The translations under genes and the position numbers were made by a program. A stretch of 48,951 nt of DNA from Flavivirga jejuensis. Its GTDB lineage: Bacteria > Bacteroidota > Bacteroidia > Flavobacteriales > Flavobacteriaceae. Under the pieces are notes generated by a model. The model was given only the letters and a program-made list of their open reading frames with translations, was not told where the DNA came from and ran no database searches. The stretch lies in NCBI RefSeq assembly GCF_030540765.1, contig NZ_JAUOEL010000014.1, positions 1 through 48,951 on the forward strand, read 5' to 3'. This document shows positions 1 to 9,206 of this stretch, one piece after another (the stretch's first letter is position 1; each line of letters opens with the position of its first letter).

Positions 1-120
1 GATTTTCACCCTTGCGACTTACTAATGCTTCAAGACGTTACTCCTGCGCATAAGGGACTTGCACCCTCTAGATTATTTATTTACCTTTCGGTAATTAAAA
101 GATGCCCATGCTGGGCACAC
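1..120 (-). mobile_element. Group II intron, 5' end (domain I), truncated by window edge
   Basis: Read on the minus strand, the sequence starts GTGTGCCCAGCATGGGC at about 120 (the boundary could be 120-124 because of a GT repeat). It then shows the patterns CTAGAGGGTGCAAGTCCC and GTAAGTCGCAAGGGTG typical of the first 130 bases of bacterial group II introns. The exon side is to the right (higher coordinates), so the rest of the ribozyme and any reverse transcriptase/maturase ORF lie left of base 1 and cannot be seen. The class cannot be assigned. Identification rests on recalled family consensus, not on a covariance search. Confidence 0.75.
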
Positions 121-126
121 ACACTA

Positions 127-179
127 TATATGAAATCATAGCCGCCTATCGGCAGGCTACGCTTCATATACTCAACGTT
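127..179 (-). repeat. attC-like palindrome next to the intron (copy 1, inverted)
   Basis: Nested hairpin: outer arms TATATGAA (127-134) and TTCATATA (163-170), inner arms TAGCCGCC and GGCAGGCTA around a TATC loop (139-159), followed by CAACGTT at 173-179. Read on the minus strand it begins AACGTTGAGTA and is centred on GCCGATAGGC. This matches the layout of the element at 628-680 in opposite orientation. The group II intron starts only a few bases beyond the outer arm. Confidence 0.5.
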
Positions 180-242
180 AACGAACATTTCAAAAACAAA
201 GCGTTAGAATTTAAACCGAACAGAAAACTTTAAAAAACGGAT

Positions 243-620
243 ATGAAATTTTACACTTCGATACCCAAAAGTCTAAAGCCATACTATAAAGCGGAATTGG
301 AAAAATACCGAACTGAATACTCAAATGGAAATTTAAAATGTGCGTGGAATCATTTGGAAAGAGCTCATATAATCGGACAAAAATATCCGTATACTCATAC
401 TTTTGTGCATTGGAAAATGTTCCAATTCGGAATTAAAATCAAAAGCGGAAAAGAAATAATCGGACAAATTCCACGTCTGATTTTTGGAGGTGTAAAATCC
501 TTTGTTGGAAAAATTCCAGTTGGAAATCCTGGAGGAGCGAATGTTCCGCCTTTAAAGCCATTTCCGATTGAAAAAGAATTGCAAGATATTTTTACGAAAG
601 CTGGAATTAATTTAGTCTGA
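243..620 (+). CDS. DUF3703 family protein
   Basis: The 125-aa product matches the DUF3703 family as I know it: an N-terminal AWNHLERAHIIGQ motif (about residues 34-46), a central HWKM segment and a C-terminal GKIPVGNPGGANVPPLKP signature. The molecular function is unknown. Family members are known to me from cassette-like and plasmid settings. Here the gene stands alone between two inverted palindromes (127-179 and 628-680) next to a group II intron, which fits a mobile cassette. The ATG follows an A-rich leader with no clear Shine-Dalgarno. The sequence is complete, with no frameshift seen. Confidence 0.8.
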   Translation: MKFYTSIPKSLKPYYKAELEKYRTEYSNGNLKCAWNHLERAHIIGQKYPYTHTFVHWKMFQFGIKIKSGKEIIGQIPRLIFGGVKSFVGKIPVGNPGGANVPPLKPFPIEKELQDIFTKAGINLV

Positions 621-627
621 AAATAAA

Positions 628-680
628 AACGTTGGGTAATAACTAAGCATATGGCGTGCCGATAGGCCAACGCTATATGC
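628..680 (+). repeat. attC-like palindrome downstream of DUF3703 gene (copy 2)
   Basis: Starts AACGTTGGGTA and forms a near-perfect palindrome with arms GCATATGGCGT (647-657) and AACGCTATATGC (669-680) around GCCGATAGGCC. It shares the AACGTTGRGTA start and GCCGATAGGC core with 127-179, which is in opposite orientation. It may also serve as the transcription terminator of the DUF3703 gene. Confidence 0.5.
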
Positions 681-892
681 TTTGAACACCAAGGCTCTGA
701 CTTTTGAGTGAATCTATGGTTTTTTCAATAATAATTAATAAAATATATCTAAAAATCAGTCGATTATGTTTATTTAAATACAAAAAACAAGTATTTTTGA
801 CATATTTTTAGCCTGTGAAACAGGCACATATTTAAAATTTGAATTTGCAAAACAACTCTAAAGCATTTTTTTGTCTATAGCTCCTATCAACT

Positions 893-2197
893 TTAAACAA
901 TCGCTTCGCCATAAAGATCGAAATCTTCGGCTTCAATGATTTTCACTGTAGTAAATTCTCCCGTTTTTAAATAGGTTTTAGTAGCGTCAATCAGCACTTC
1001 GTTATCAACATCTGGTGAATCATACTCAGTACGCCCAATAAAATAATTTCCTTCTTTTCTGTCGATAACTACTTTAAAAGTTTTACCTATTTTTTCTTGA
1101 TTGAGTTCCCACGAAATCTGTGATTGTATTTCCATAATCTGGTTAGCACGCTCAATCTTTACCTCTTCTGGCACATCATCTTCCAAATTGTAAGCATGTG
1201 TGTTTTCTTCATGAGAATAAGTAAAACAGCCTAAACGTTCAAAGCGCATATCTGTAACCCATTGTTTCAATGTTTGAAAATCTTCCTCAGTTTCTCCAGG
1301 ATATCCAACAATAAGCGTTGTCCTGATAGTCATATCTGGAACAGCTACTCTAAATTCTTTAAGTAATTTGGTAGTCTTCTCCTTAGTAGTACCACGACGC
1401 ATACTTTTTAATATAGAATCAGAAATATGTTGTAATGGAATATCTAAGTAATTACAAACTTTAGGTTCACGATTCATCACCTCTAATACGTCCATTGGAA
1501 AACCTGTTGGAAACGCATAATGCAATCGAATCCATTCTACACCATCAACTTTTACTAAAGCCTCAAGTAACTCCGCTAAATTTCTTTTTTTGTATAAATC
1601 TAAACCGTAATACGTTAAATCTTGAGCAATAAGTATTAATTCCTTAACGCCATTTGCTGCTAATTTTTCAGCTTCAATAACAATCTCTTCAATAGGTGTA
1701 CTTCTGTGCTTTCCTCTCATAATGGGGATCGCACAAAAACTACAAGGTCTATCGCACCCTTCTGCAATCTTTAAATAGGCATAATTCTTAGGTGTGGTTG
1801 TTAAACGTTCACCTATCAATTCATGTTTATAATCAGCTCCCAAAGCTTTTAATAATCCTGGTAACTCTGTCGTTCCAAAATACGCATCTACATTCGGAAT
1901 CTCTTTTTCCAAGTCTGGTTTATAACGCTCACTAAGGCATCCAGTGACAAAAACCTTATCAACAGCACCAGCTTCTTTTTTTTGCATGAATTCTAAGATC
2001 GTATTCACACTTTCTTCCTTGGCATTATTAATAAATCCGCAAGTATTTATAACTACAATATTGCCTTCTTCTTCATGTACAACATCTTTACCACTAGCCT
2101 TAAGTTGTCCCATTAACACTTCACTATCGTAAACATTTTTACTACAGCCAAGTGTTATTACATTAATCTTATTTTTTTTAAGCGTTTTTGTGCGCAT
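893..2197 (-). CDS. rimO: Ribosomal protein S12 methylthiotransferase RimO
   Basis: The 434-aa radical SAM methylthiotransferase adds a methylthio group to the conserved aspartate of ribosomal protein S12. Three domains are visible in the usual order. The N-terminal MTTase domain has cluster cysteines C18, C53 and C87. The radical SAM core has CDRPCSFC (C148, C152, C155), and a C-terminal TRAM domain covers roughly the last 65 residues. The phrase ITLGCSKNVYDSE favours RimO over MiaB. Length is normal for the family. It is transcribed alone from a TAnnTTTG promoter 60 bases upstream of the ATG, divergently from the beta-lactamase-family gene at 2351. Confidence 0.96.
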   Translation of the reverse strand: MRTKTLKKNKINVITLGCSKNVYDSEVLMGQLKASGKDVVHEEEGNIVVINTCGFINNAKEESVNTILEFMQKKEAGAVDKVFVTGCLSERYKPDLEKEIPNVDAYFGTTELPGLLKALGADYKHELIGERLTTTPKNYAYLKIAEGCDRPCSFCAIPIMRGKHRSTPIEEIVIEAEKLAANGVKELILIAQDLTYYGLDLYKKRNLAELLEALVKVDGVEWIRLHYAFPTGFPMDVLEVMNREPKVCNYLDIPLQHISDSILKSMRRGTTKEKTTKLLKEFRVAVPDMTIRTTLIVGYPGETEEDFQTLKQWVTDMRFERLGCFTYSHEENTHAYNLEDDVPEEVKIERANQIMEIQSQISWELNQEKIGKTFKVVIDRKEGNYFIGRTEYDSPDVDNEVLIDATKTYLKTGEFTTVKIIEAEDFDLYGEAIV

Positions 2198-2256
2198 ACT
2201 ATTTTCCCACTCTAGTGGAGCTCTTATTAATTAATAACGATACTCAATTTAGTGTG

Positions 2257-2264
2257 CAAAGATA
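2257..2264 (-). promoter_or_regulatory. rimO promoter, -7 element
   Basis: Minus-strand TATCTTTG matches the Bacteroidota -7 consensus TAnnTTTG, 60 bases before the rimO start codon. The -33 box is not clear. Confidence 0.55.
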
Positions 2265-2350
2265 CGGAATGATACACGATTTTTAATTTCGGTTTTTTGC
2301 CTTTATTAAACCTTTTATATATTTATCCGTCTTAAACAAAATTATACGTT

Positions 2351-3433
2351 ATGAAAAAGCTTCCCTATTTTTTTCCAATAGCCTTTATTTTATTTTTTAA
2401 TTGTTCTTCAAACGACGATACTTCTAATCAAGACTCTATAAGTGATGCTCTTTATTTTCCTCCGATAAATTCTAATGTTTGGGAAACAAAATCTATTACA
2501 GATTTAAGTTGGAATGAAAATCAACTGCAACCACTTTTAGACTTCTTAGAAAGTCAAAATACTAAAAGTTTTATGATACTACATGAAGGTAAAATTGTAG
2601 TTGAAAGCTATATGAATGACCATGAAGAGACTTCACTTTGGTATTGGGCAAGTGCTGGAAAAACATTAACATCAACCATTTCTGGAATTGCACAAGATGA
2701 AGGTTTATTAGATATAAATGATGAAGTATCAGATTATTTAGGAACCGGATGGACCAGTGCGTCACTCGATAAAGAAAACCTAATTACTTGCAAACATTTA
2801 TTATCTATGACTTCTGGTTTAGATGATAGCTTAGGCAACGATGTATCACCCGAAAATCTTCAATATATAGCTGATGCAGGCACCAGATGGGCTTATCATA
2901 ATGTATATGTGAAAATGCAAGATGTAGTTACTGTAGCTAGTAACCAAACTTGGAATAGCTATTTTAACACGAAACTAAGAGATAAAATTGGTATGTCTGG
3001 ATTTCCTAATGGTTGGCTCGCATCAAACAACGTAAATGTATATTGGAGTGATACAAGAAGTATGGCGCGTTTTGGCTTACTTATTTATGCTAAGGGTAAA
3101 TGGGAAAACACACAAATTATTTCTGAAAGTTTTTTAAATGATGCCACCAACACGTCTCAAGACATCAATAAATCTTATGGCTATTTATGGTGGTTAAACG
3201 GAAAAGACTCCTATCATTTACCTTCCTTACAATTTGAGTTTGATGGTGAATTAATACCAAACGCTCCATCAGACTTGTATGCCGCTTTAGGTAAAAATGA
3301 TCAAAAGATTTATGTCGTTCCTAGTAAAAAATTAGTTATTGTAAGAATGGGTAATGCTGCTAACGATTCAACCTTTGGACTCTCAACTTTTGATAATGAT
3401 TTATGGGAAAAAATAAATGCTTTGACTGATTAA
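2351..3433 (+). CDS. Serine hydrolase of the beta-lactamase (class C/PBP4-like) family, lipoprotein
   Basis: The 360-aa product begins with a lipoprotein signal ending at C18 (FFNC), so it should be exported and lipidated. The beta-lactamase fold (PF00144) is shown by the SxxK nucleophile motif SAGK (S101-K104) and by YHN (Y182, N184) as the second catalytic motif. The family phrase ITCKHLLSMTSGLDD is also present. Members act as esterases, D-aminopeptidases or carboxypeptidases as well as beta-lactamases, so the substrate is unknown and resistance should not be assumed. It stands alone, divergent from rimO, with a MITE-like element directly downstream. Confidence 0.88.
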   Translation: MKKLPYFFPIAFILFFNCSSNDDTSNQDSISDALYFPPINSNVWETKSITDLSWNENQLQPLLDFLESQNTKSFMILHEGKIVVESYMNDHEETSLWYWASAGKTLTSTISGIAQDEGLLDINDEVSDYLGTGWTSASLDKENLITCKHLLSMTSGLDDSLGNDVSPENLQYIADAGTRWAYHNVYVKMQDVVTVASNQTWNSYFNTKLRDKIGMSGFPNGWLASNNVNVYWSDTRSMARFGLLIYAKGKWENTQIISESFLNDATNTSQDINKSYGYLWWLNGKDSYHLPSLQFEFDGELIPNAPSDLYAALGKNDQKIYVVPSKKLVIVRMGNAANDSTFGLSTFDNDLWEKINALTD

Positions 3434-3450
3434 AGCCTGTTTATAAATAA

Positions 3451-3668
3451 AAGAAACTGTCTAAAAAGTAATGAACTTTGTCATTTAGAGACATCTGCTA
3501 AAATTTTAGCAAGCGGGTGAAATGACGTAATTGGGGTGTCATTCAGAAGAAGGTACGACTGAAGAATCTTTAGAGATTAATTATAAAGATTCTTCGACTC
3601 CGACAATTGTCGGAATGCTCTGAATGACCAATCTTTTACATAGAATAACACTTTTTAGACAACTTCTT
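3451..3668. repeat. MITE-like element with 20-base terminal inverted repeats (copy 1)
   Basis: The ends read AAGAAACTGTCTAAAAAGTA on the plus strand and AAGAAGTTGTCTAAAAAGTG on the minus strand. The inner part has no ORF and includes the GACTCCGACAATTGTCGGA palindrome near 3595-3613. The same ends and the adjoining ATGAACTTTGTCAT recur at 44207-44390. It lies between two convergent genes, so it can also act as a two-way terminator. Confidence 0.7.
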
Positions 3669-3688
3669 TAATATTATGACATTAATTA

Positions 3689-6600
3689 CTAATACCGATA
3701 ACGTTTTATTAAAATTTTAGATTTAGCTTTTTTTCCATTAATCTTGGTCTTTAAATAATAAAAACCACATCTTAAATCACTTAACTGTAATTTGATATTA
3801 GATTTACCTGCACTAATTTGGTGATAAGAAGCTTTTAAAAGCTGTCCATAGAAATCGTAAATCTTTAATTCTACATCTGCTTTAATAGTACTATTTAATA
3901 CAACATGAGTGTCATTAACAAAAGGGTTTGAAAATACTTTAAACGTAACTTTGGGCAATGTATTATCATCACTACAAGCCCCTAGATAAGCGCCTCTTGC
4001 TAAAAGAGCTTCGACAGCATACTGGCTTACACATAAAGTTTTCCTTTTATAACAAACTTGCGTTTTAGGTTTTTTATATTTCTGGGATCCCCCATTATAT
4101 TGGTCTGTTCTTGATTTACAAGCAACATCTACTACAGCAACTTCTATAGTCGCTATTTTTGTACAACCATTAGCATCGGTAACTGTAACACTATATGTTG
4201 TTGTCTCTTCAGGACAAACCTCTAGGGTTTCCTGAGTTTCTCCAGTGCTCCATTTATAAGTATATGGTGCCACACCTCCTGTTACGCTTGTAACTTCTAA
4301 TAAGGTACAAGCTTGTGATGCATAACCATAGTACACTATTGTATTACTGGTAGTAGTTACTTCTAATTCAGGTGATTCTAAAATATTAAATGCTTCGGTA
4401 AGGGCGTTCCCTAAAGCATCTGTTATTGTTACTATATGATTTCCACTATCTAAGCCATTAATGCTATTTGAAGAAATAGCACTATCATCCCATTTATAAC
4501 TATAAGGAGCAATACCACCAGAAACTGTTAGTGTTGCCGTACCATCTGACGCTCCAAAGCAAGTGACGTCTGTATACACAAGCTCATTTATATCTAATGA
4601 CTTTAATTGTAATCTGGCAGATACAGGAAAATGATCTGATGCAGTTCTGGTATAATCACTATCATAAAACTCATAATGAACACGCTCAGATTCATTTATA
4701 TAATTATCGTTCAACTCATTAGAAATAGCAATATGATCAATCATATTCTCTCTTGAGACAAAAGATCTGAATCCTGCGGCACTTAAAGCACTGGTTATTA
4801 TATTATAATTAGTAGTATCTGTTACATAATCATCATAACTTGTTAAGGTTGTAGTAACGTCTGCTACAGTAACATCTACATCGTCATTATAATCTCCCAA
4901 CAAAACAATATTTGCCGTTGGGTATTGAACATCCAAACTATCCTTCAATACCTCAACATCATATTTCCTCATATCGTATCTACTCTGAGGATCTGAACTA
5001 CTATTCGCTCTAGCATGCAAAGCAATAAAATTATATTGCTCAGTTTCACCATCAATATTAACATCCGCAGTCATTAAAAATGGTAAACGTCCGCTGGCAT
5101 AAAAACGATCTGTAGTACTTGGGTAATTAACAAGAGCTGAATCATCACCACCATTATACAAAGGGTGAATAGATTCTAACAATACCCTAGTATTTGTAAC
5201 ATTTACGGTAGCCGTATTATAAATAAATCCAACTTTTTGCTTAACTCCAGGATCATTAGGTCTTGATACTGCTGGTGAAAGTATATAATCATATCCTGGA
5301 ATTTCACTTACTAACTGCGCAAACAGCGCATCATCTGAAATCTCTTGAACAGCCAATACATCTGCTTTCAATTTATTAATTACCACCTTAACACTATCTT
5401 TTTGAATAGCATCAGACATCGGATTTCCTGCAGCAGGAGAATTTGCTTCATCACCAAACCATTCAATATTCCATGTTACAACATCTAAAGTTTTCTCCTT
5501 TGGAATCTCTATAGGAAGTGCAGGAGGGATATATGTTCCAGCACAACTAATATCAGCGCTCATTCTAGGAAGCAATTGATACAATTCAAAAAAACGTCCC
5601 ACAACACCTATAATTTCATCACAGCTTTCTGGTTGTTCTAAACCTACTATGGTCTCTACATCATTATCAATTCTTAACTCTCCAGATCCACTCAAATCGG
5701 TTAAAACATAATTGGAGTTTCCAAAAAGAATATCTCCTGGTTTTGGAAAACTAGGGTTTAAAATTTTAACCAATTCTGCTGGGTGATTAGACAATTCTTC
5801 TAATGTGATAACCAATGGTTCTATGGATACATTTGGAAGCCCATGATGCTCTACTTCTGTAACTGGGCTTATTTGGATCTGATCATTAAATACACTTCTT
5901 GTTCCCGTTACAGTTATTGAATCTCCAATTTTAAAAATACCATCCCCATGAACCATTTGATCAAAAATGGCGATCCCACCAGTAGTATCTTGCAAATAGG
6001 CTGATCCTGAAAACTCGTCTGCTACTGTAAGAACTCCTGTTACTTTTACTAACGTTCCTAGCTTATCTAAAGCTCTGGCATTTAGTATTGATACGAGTTC
6101 TATAGGTTCGCTTACACCGCCACCGCCATAAGTCCCAACAGGAAACGTAGTATTTACTGTTGTTCCATCTAAAGCATTAGTACCACTAAACTCCCAATTA
6201 GTTACAACAAATGTACTACCATCAGGACCTGTATCATCTTTTCTATAAGCCCAGCCATCTAGATAGTCCCACGTTTCACCAGAACCATCTGTATTTATAT
6301 CTCCAAAAACATCTATAACGTCTCCATTAAAAAATAATTCGATAGCATCATCGCCATTTATATTAGCAGTACCAGAGGTAAATGTTGGTGCAAATCCAAA
6401 GAAACTTGTGAATCCTGTTTCTTCTGAAGCCACATATATAAAATCGCCTGCGTTTGCAGAACCAGAAAACGCAAACTCTTCTCCATCTGAACCACCCCCA
6501 TTATTTGCAGATCCAAAACTATATATACTCAAATCTGGAATATTTTGTTTCGCATAAAACTCAATAGCTTTTGGCACACCTCCCGAAAGTGGTCCATCTA

Positions 6601-8038
6601 TCACACCTGTTATTATTAAATCTGGTCCATAACCACCCAAAGGAAAAGGTGTTACAGCAGATGTGTTGGACATGGCACCATCTAAAGCATTTGGTGTACT
6701 AAATGACCAATTACTAATCACAAAAGTAGTTCCATCTGGCCCTGTATCATCATTTCTATACGCCCAACCATCTACATAATCCCATGCTTGCCCCGAACCA
6801 TCAACATTAATATCTCCAAAAACATCTACCACATTATTATTGAAAAACAATTCAATGGCGTCGTCACCATTTATATTGGCAGCACTATTTGTGAAATTTG
6901 GTGCAAAACCAAAAAAGTTTGTAAATCCTGTTTCTTCTGAAGCTATGTATATAAAATCTCCAGCATTTGCAGAACCAGAAAGTGTAAATTCCTGCCCATC
7001 TGTACCACCACCATTATTGGCCGAACCAAAACCATACAGACTTAAATCTGCTATATCATTAACGACATAAAGTTCTATAGCTTTTGGCACACCTCCTGAA
7101 AGAGGTCCATCAATAACACCTGATATTATTAGATCTGATGTTGTAGGTGGTGTAGTATCTTCTAAGGTCGTTACGTTTACATCATTACTTGCTAAAGATA
7201 CATTACCAGCTGCATCAATAGCCTTTACTGTAAATGTATAATTTGTATTTGGTGTTAAATTTATAACGCTATATGTTGTTCCTACCGAAGACGCTATTAA
7301 AGTTACTCCATCAAAAATTTGATAAGCTATTACGGCAACATTGTCTGTTGAAGCAACCCAGGATAAATCTGTAGTTGTAGATGTTGTATTAGAAGCTATT
7401 AAACTTGCAGGTGTTGAAGGTCCCTCACCATCTACGGTTCCCCCTCCTCCATAACTTCTTACAGGAAAAGGAATTGCTGCACTAGCATTTGATGTTTCTC
7501 CATCTAAAGCATTAATTCCACTAAAAGACCAATTAGTTATTACAAAAGAGCTTCCGTCTGGTCCTGTTGTATTATTTCTATATGCCCAACCATCTAAATA
7601 TTCCCATAATTGACCAGTCCCATCTACATCAATAGCTCCAAAAACATCAATAACCACACCAGATTTAAATAACTCAATGGCATCATCTCCATTAATATTA
7701 GATGCAGCTGTAGTGTAATCTGGTGGAAAATTAAAAAAGTTTAAAAATTCAACTGCTTCAGATGCTACATAAATAAAATCTCCTGCATTTGCAGAAACAG
7801 CTGGGAAAGTAAATTCTTCGCCATCACTACCGCCTCCGTTATTAGCTGATCCAATACTATAAATGCTTAAATCTGATATATTCTCTGTAACATATAGCTC
7901 TACTCCTTTTGGTAAACCTCCAGGCAAAGAGCCATCGAAAACGCCAGTAATAACAACTTGTGAGTTCATAACTAAAGCGCATAAAAAGGTAATTGCTATA
8001 ACAACAATATGCTTTCTTTTAGAATAAATACGTTTCAT
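3689..8038 (-). CDS. Very large secreted endonuclease/exonuclease/phosphatase-family nuclease with T9SS sorting domain
   Basis: The 1449-aa product has an N-terminal signal peptide. Three homologous repeats of about 165 residues follow, starting near 27, 301 and 471; each has SANNGGG and NINGDDAIELF and resembles the lamin-tail-like modules of extracellular nucleases. A fibronectin III domain (about 205-290) lies between repeats 1 and 2. Then come an OB-fold-like segment (about 648-830) and an endonuclease/exonuclease/phosphatase domain (about 850-1143). The last begins with DVVTWNIEWFGDE and ends with SDHFPVSA, which holds the metal and catalytic residues. A SprB-type repeat, a second Ig-like domain and a T9SS type A sorting domain (last ~85 residues) complete it. 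The likely role is extracellular DNA degradation in nutrient scavenging or biofilm turnover (inference). Confidence 0.88.
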   Translation of the reverse strand: MKRIYSKRKHIVVIAITFLCALVMNSQVVITGVFDGSLPGGLPKGVELYVTENISDLSIYSIGSANNGGGSDGEEFTFPAVSANAGDFIYVASEAVEFLNFFNFPPDYTTAASNINGDDAIELFKSGVVIDVFGAIDVDGTGQLWEYLDGWAYRNNTTGPDGSSFVITNWSFSGINALDGETSNASAAIPFPVRSYGGGGTVDGEGPSTPASLIASNTTSTTTDLSWVASTDNVAVIAYQIFDGVTLIASSVGTTYSVINLTPNTNYTFTVKAIDAAGNVSLASNDVNVTTLEDTTPPTTSDLIISGVIDGPLSGGVPKAIELYVVNDIADLSLYGFGSANNGGGTDGQEFTLSGSANAGDFIYIASEETGFTNFFGFAPNFTNSAANINGDDAIELFFNNNVVDVFGDINVDGSGQAWDYVDGWAYRNDDTGPDGTTFVISNWSFSTPNALDGAMSNTSAVTPFPLGGYGPDLIITGVIDGPLSGGVPKAIEFYAKQNIPDLSIYSFGSANNGGGSDGEEFAFSGSANAGDFIYVASEETGFTSFFGFAPTFTSGTANINGDDAIELFFNGDVIDVFGDINTDGSGETWDYLDGWAYRKDDTGPDGSTFVVTNWEFSGTNALDGTTVNTTFPVGTYGGGGVSEPIELVSILNARALDKLGTLVKVTGVLTVADEFSGSAYLQDTTGGIAIFDQMVHGDGIFKIGDSITVTGTRSVFNDQIQISPVTEVEHHGLPNVSIEPLVITLEELSNHPAELVKILNPSFPKPGDILFGNSNYVLTDLSGSGELRIDNDVETIVGLEQPESCDEIIGVVGRFFELYQLLPRMSADISCAGTYIPPALPIEIPKEKTLDVVTWNIEWFGDEANSPAAGNPMSDAIQKDSVKVVINKLKADVLAVQEISDDALFAQLVSEIPGYDYILSPAVSRPNDPGVKQKVGFIYNTATVNVTNTRVLLESIHPLYNGGDDSALVNYPSTTDRFYASGRLPFLMTADVNIDGETEQYNFIALHARANSSSDPQSRYDMRKYDVEVLKDSLDVQYPTANIVLLGDYNDDVDVTVADVTTTLTSYDDYVTDTTNYNIITSALSAAGFRSFVSRENMIDHIAISNELNDNYINESERVHYEFYDSDYTRTASDHFPVSARLQLKSLDINELVYTDVTCFGASDGTATLTVSGGIAPYSYKWDDSAISSNSINGLDSGNHIVTITDALGNALTEAFNILESPELEVTTTSNTIVYYGYASQACTLLEVTSVTGGVAPYTYKWSTGETQETLEVCPEETTTYSVTVTDANGCTKIATIEVAVVDVACKSRTDQYNGGSQKYKKPKTQVCYKRKTLCVSQYAVEALLARGAYLGACSDDNTLPKVTFKVFSNPFVNDTHVVLNSTIKADVELKIYDFYGQLLKASYHQISAGKSNIKLQLSDLRCGFYYLKTKINGKKAKSKILIKRYRY

Positions 8039-8410
8039 ATTTTTTTGAATTTAAGGTGCTATTAAATTAAAAAAAATATAGTCAAATACAGTATAATCTG
8101 ACGGTTAATAAAACATTATATTCATGTAAAGGATTACATATATTAATAATAACCTAATTTGTTGTATGATAGCAATCACGATTTTAACTGGTAACTAACT
8201 AATAATTAGAGACCTGTATCTTTAAGCATAATTGAGGGATCCTTAAATGACTTCAAATTAAATAGGTTTCGACTGCAATCGACTTTACAATTATATAATA
8301 GTCAATACAATACAAAAAGCATCGAACTCACTTTAATAGGTTTTTTAACGAAAAAGCAGAGTGTTTAAACCCAGATTAAGTAATATAAGGCAAGGATTAA
8401 TGTTTAACGA
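8039..8410. other. Gene-free stretch
   Basis: 372 AT-rich bases upstream of the nuclease gene. I see no ORF, no strong hairpin and no clean TAnnTTTG promoter on the minus strand. It presumably carries the nuclease promoter and leader. Confidence 0.5.
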
Positions 8411-8839
8411 TTAGTTTCGTTTATCAAAAGGAATAATAATATCTTTTTCTAAGTAGTTTTTTAAACCATTAAGTAACATCGCCCAGCAAAATGAAGAATG
8501 CCTATAATGATGATTATCTACTGTCCAATTAACATGACTAAATTTAACTAAAGTACTAGTATCTTTAATTTCTAAATCAAAACCTAAAGTCGTTGAATTC
8601 CAATCTTTATCAGATTGTATCATTTTTAAGTGGAAAGACTCATTGTTTTTTACTTTGCACACTTTACCAAACCAATTGTAAGCCTCTGTAAAATTTAAAT
8701 TGTATTCGGAATCTAGTTTAGGTGATCCCGAACTTTTTAATGTCCACCAATTATTTAGATGCTCAGGCTGTGAAACGGTATCAAAAACTTCTTTTAAAGA
8801 AGCTTTAATTAAGAGGTTATGGTAGATATTAAAACTCAT
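8411..8839 (-). CDS. SRPBCC / AHSA1-type domain protein
   Basis: The 142-aa product has the helix-grip fold pattern of SRPBCC proteins: an opening HNLLIKASLKEVFDTVSQPEHLNNWW, alternating strands, and a long C-terminal helix with LLNGLKNYLEKD. Proteins of this group bind hydrophobic ligands or contact Hsp90, but the function of this one cannot be inferred. No operon partner is evident. The ATG was chosen because it opens the domain directly and no upstream start exists in frame. Confidence 0.75.
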   Translation of the reverse strand: MSFNIYHNLLIKASLKEVFDTVSQPEHLNNWWTLKSSGSPKLDSEYNLNFTEAYNWFGKVCKVKNNESFHLKMIQSDKDWNSTTLGFDLEIKDTSTLVKFSHVNWTVDNHHYRHSSFCWAMLLNGLKNYLEKDIIIPFDKRN

Positions 8840-8859
8840 ATACCTATAAATTTACAATT

Positions 8860-8967
8860 TTATTTCCGATAGGGGTTAAAAGAATGAATAAATAGTTCTA
8901 TTTCTCCCCAAAAGAAATAATATAAAACAGATAAAGAAAAGCATAAAATAATAATATATATACTCAT
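8860..8967 (-). CDS. Possible 35-aa membrane peptide
   Basis: A short frame begins MSIYIIILCFSLSVLYYFFW and ends FNPYRK. One hydrophobic helix covers about residues 3-20, followed by a polar tail. It begins 18 bases after the end of the 72-aa membrane-protein gene on the same strand, so it may be co-transcribed. Alternatively it may be the remnant of a longer gene. I do not recognise it, and the ribosome binding site is weak. Confidence 0.3.
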   Translation of the reverse strand: MSIYIIILCFSLSVLYYFFWGEIELFIHSFNPYRK

Positions 8968-8985
8968 CTTTTGAGTTTTTAATTC

Positions 8986-9204
8986 TCAATATATTAAAAT
9001 AATAATAGCAACAAAAAATGGAATTATAAAATATCCTGGAAATGCAATATACTTTACTAAATAATCTGGGATTAAAGGATTTCTATTGAAATCAAAATAA
9101 GACATGGCTATTGAAAAAAATCGATTTATAACAACCAACACAGCATAAACTAATGTAAAAACGGATAATACTCTTAAATTTCTTTGAGAGAAAATACGTT
9201 TCAC
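8986..9204 (-). CDS. Small two-helix membrane protein, unknown
   Basis: The 72-aa product has two predicted membrane segments, about residues 11-33 (VLSVFTLVYAVLVVINRFF) and 50-71 (IAFPGYFIIPFFVAIIILIY), with a basic N terminus. The start codon lies only two bases after the ftsY stop codon, so translation is probably coupled and the gene shares the ftsY transcript. No family is recognised. The position suggests a membrane-associated role, but that is inference only. Confidence 0.6.
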   Translation of the reverse strand: MKRIFSQRNLRVLSVFTLVYAVLVVINRFFSIAMSYFDFNRNPLIPDYLVKYIAFPGYFIIPFFVAIIILIY

Positions 9205-9206
9205 AT

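Noticed and set aside
395-670. 91-codon frame on the minus strand
   Set aside because: It lies antisense over the DUF3703 gene and the palindrome, with composition explained by the sense gene.
127-680. A true integron cassette array
   Set aside because: No integrase gene is visible, the two sites are in opposite orientation, and there is only one gene.
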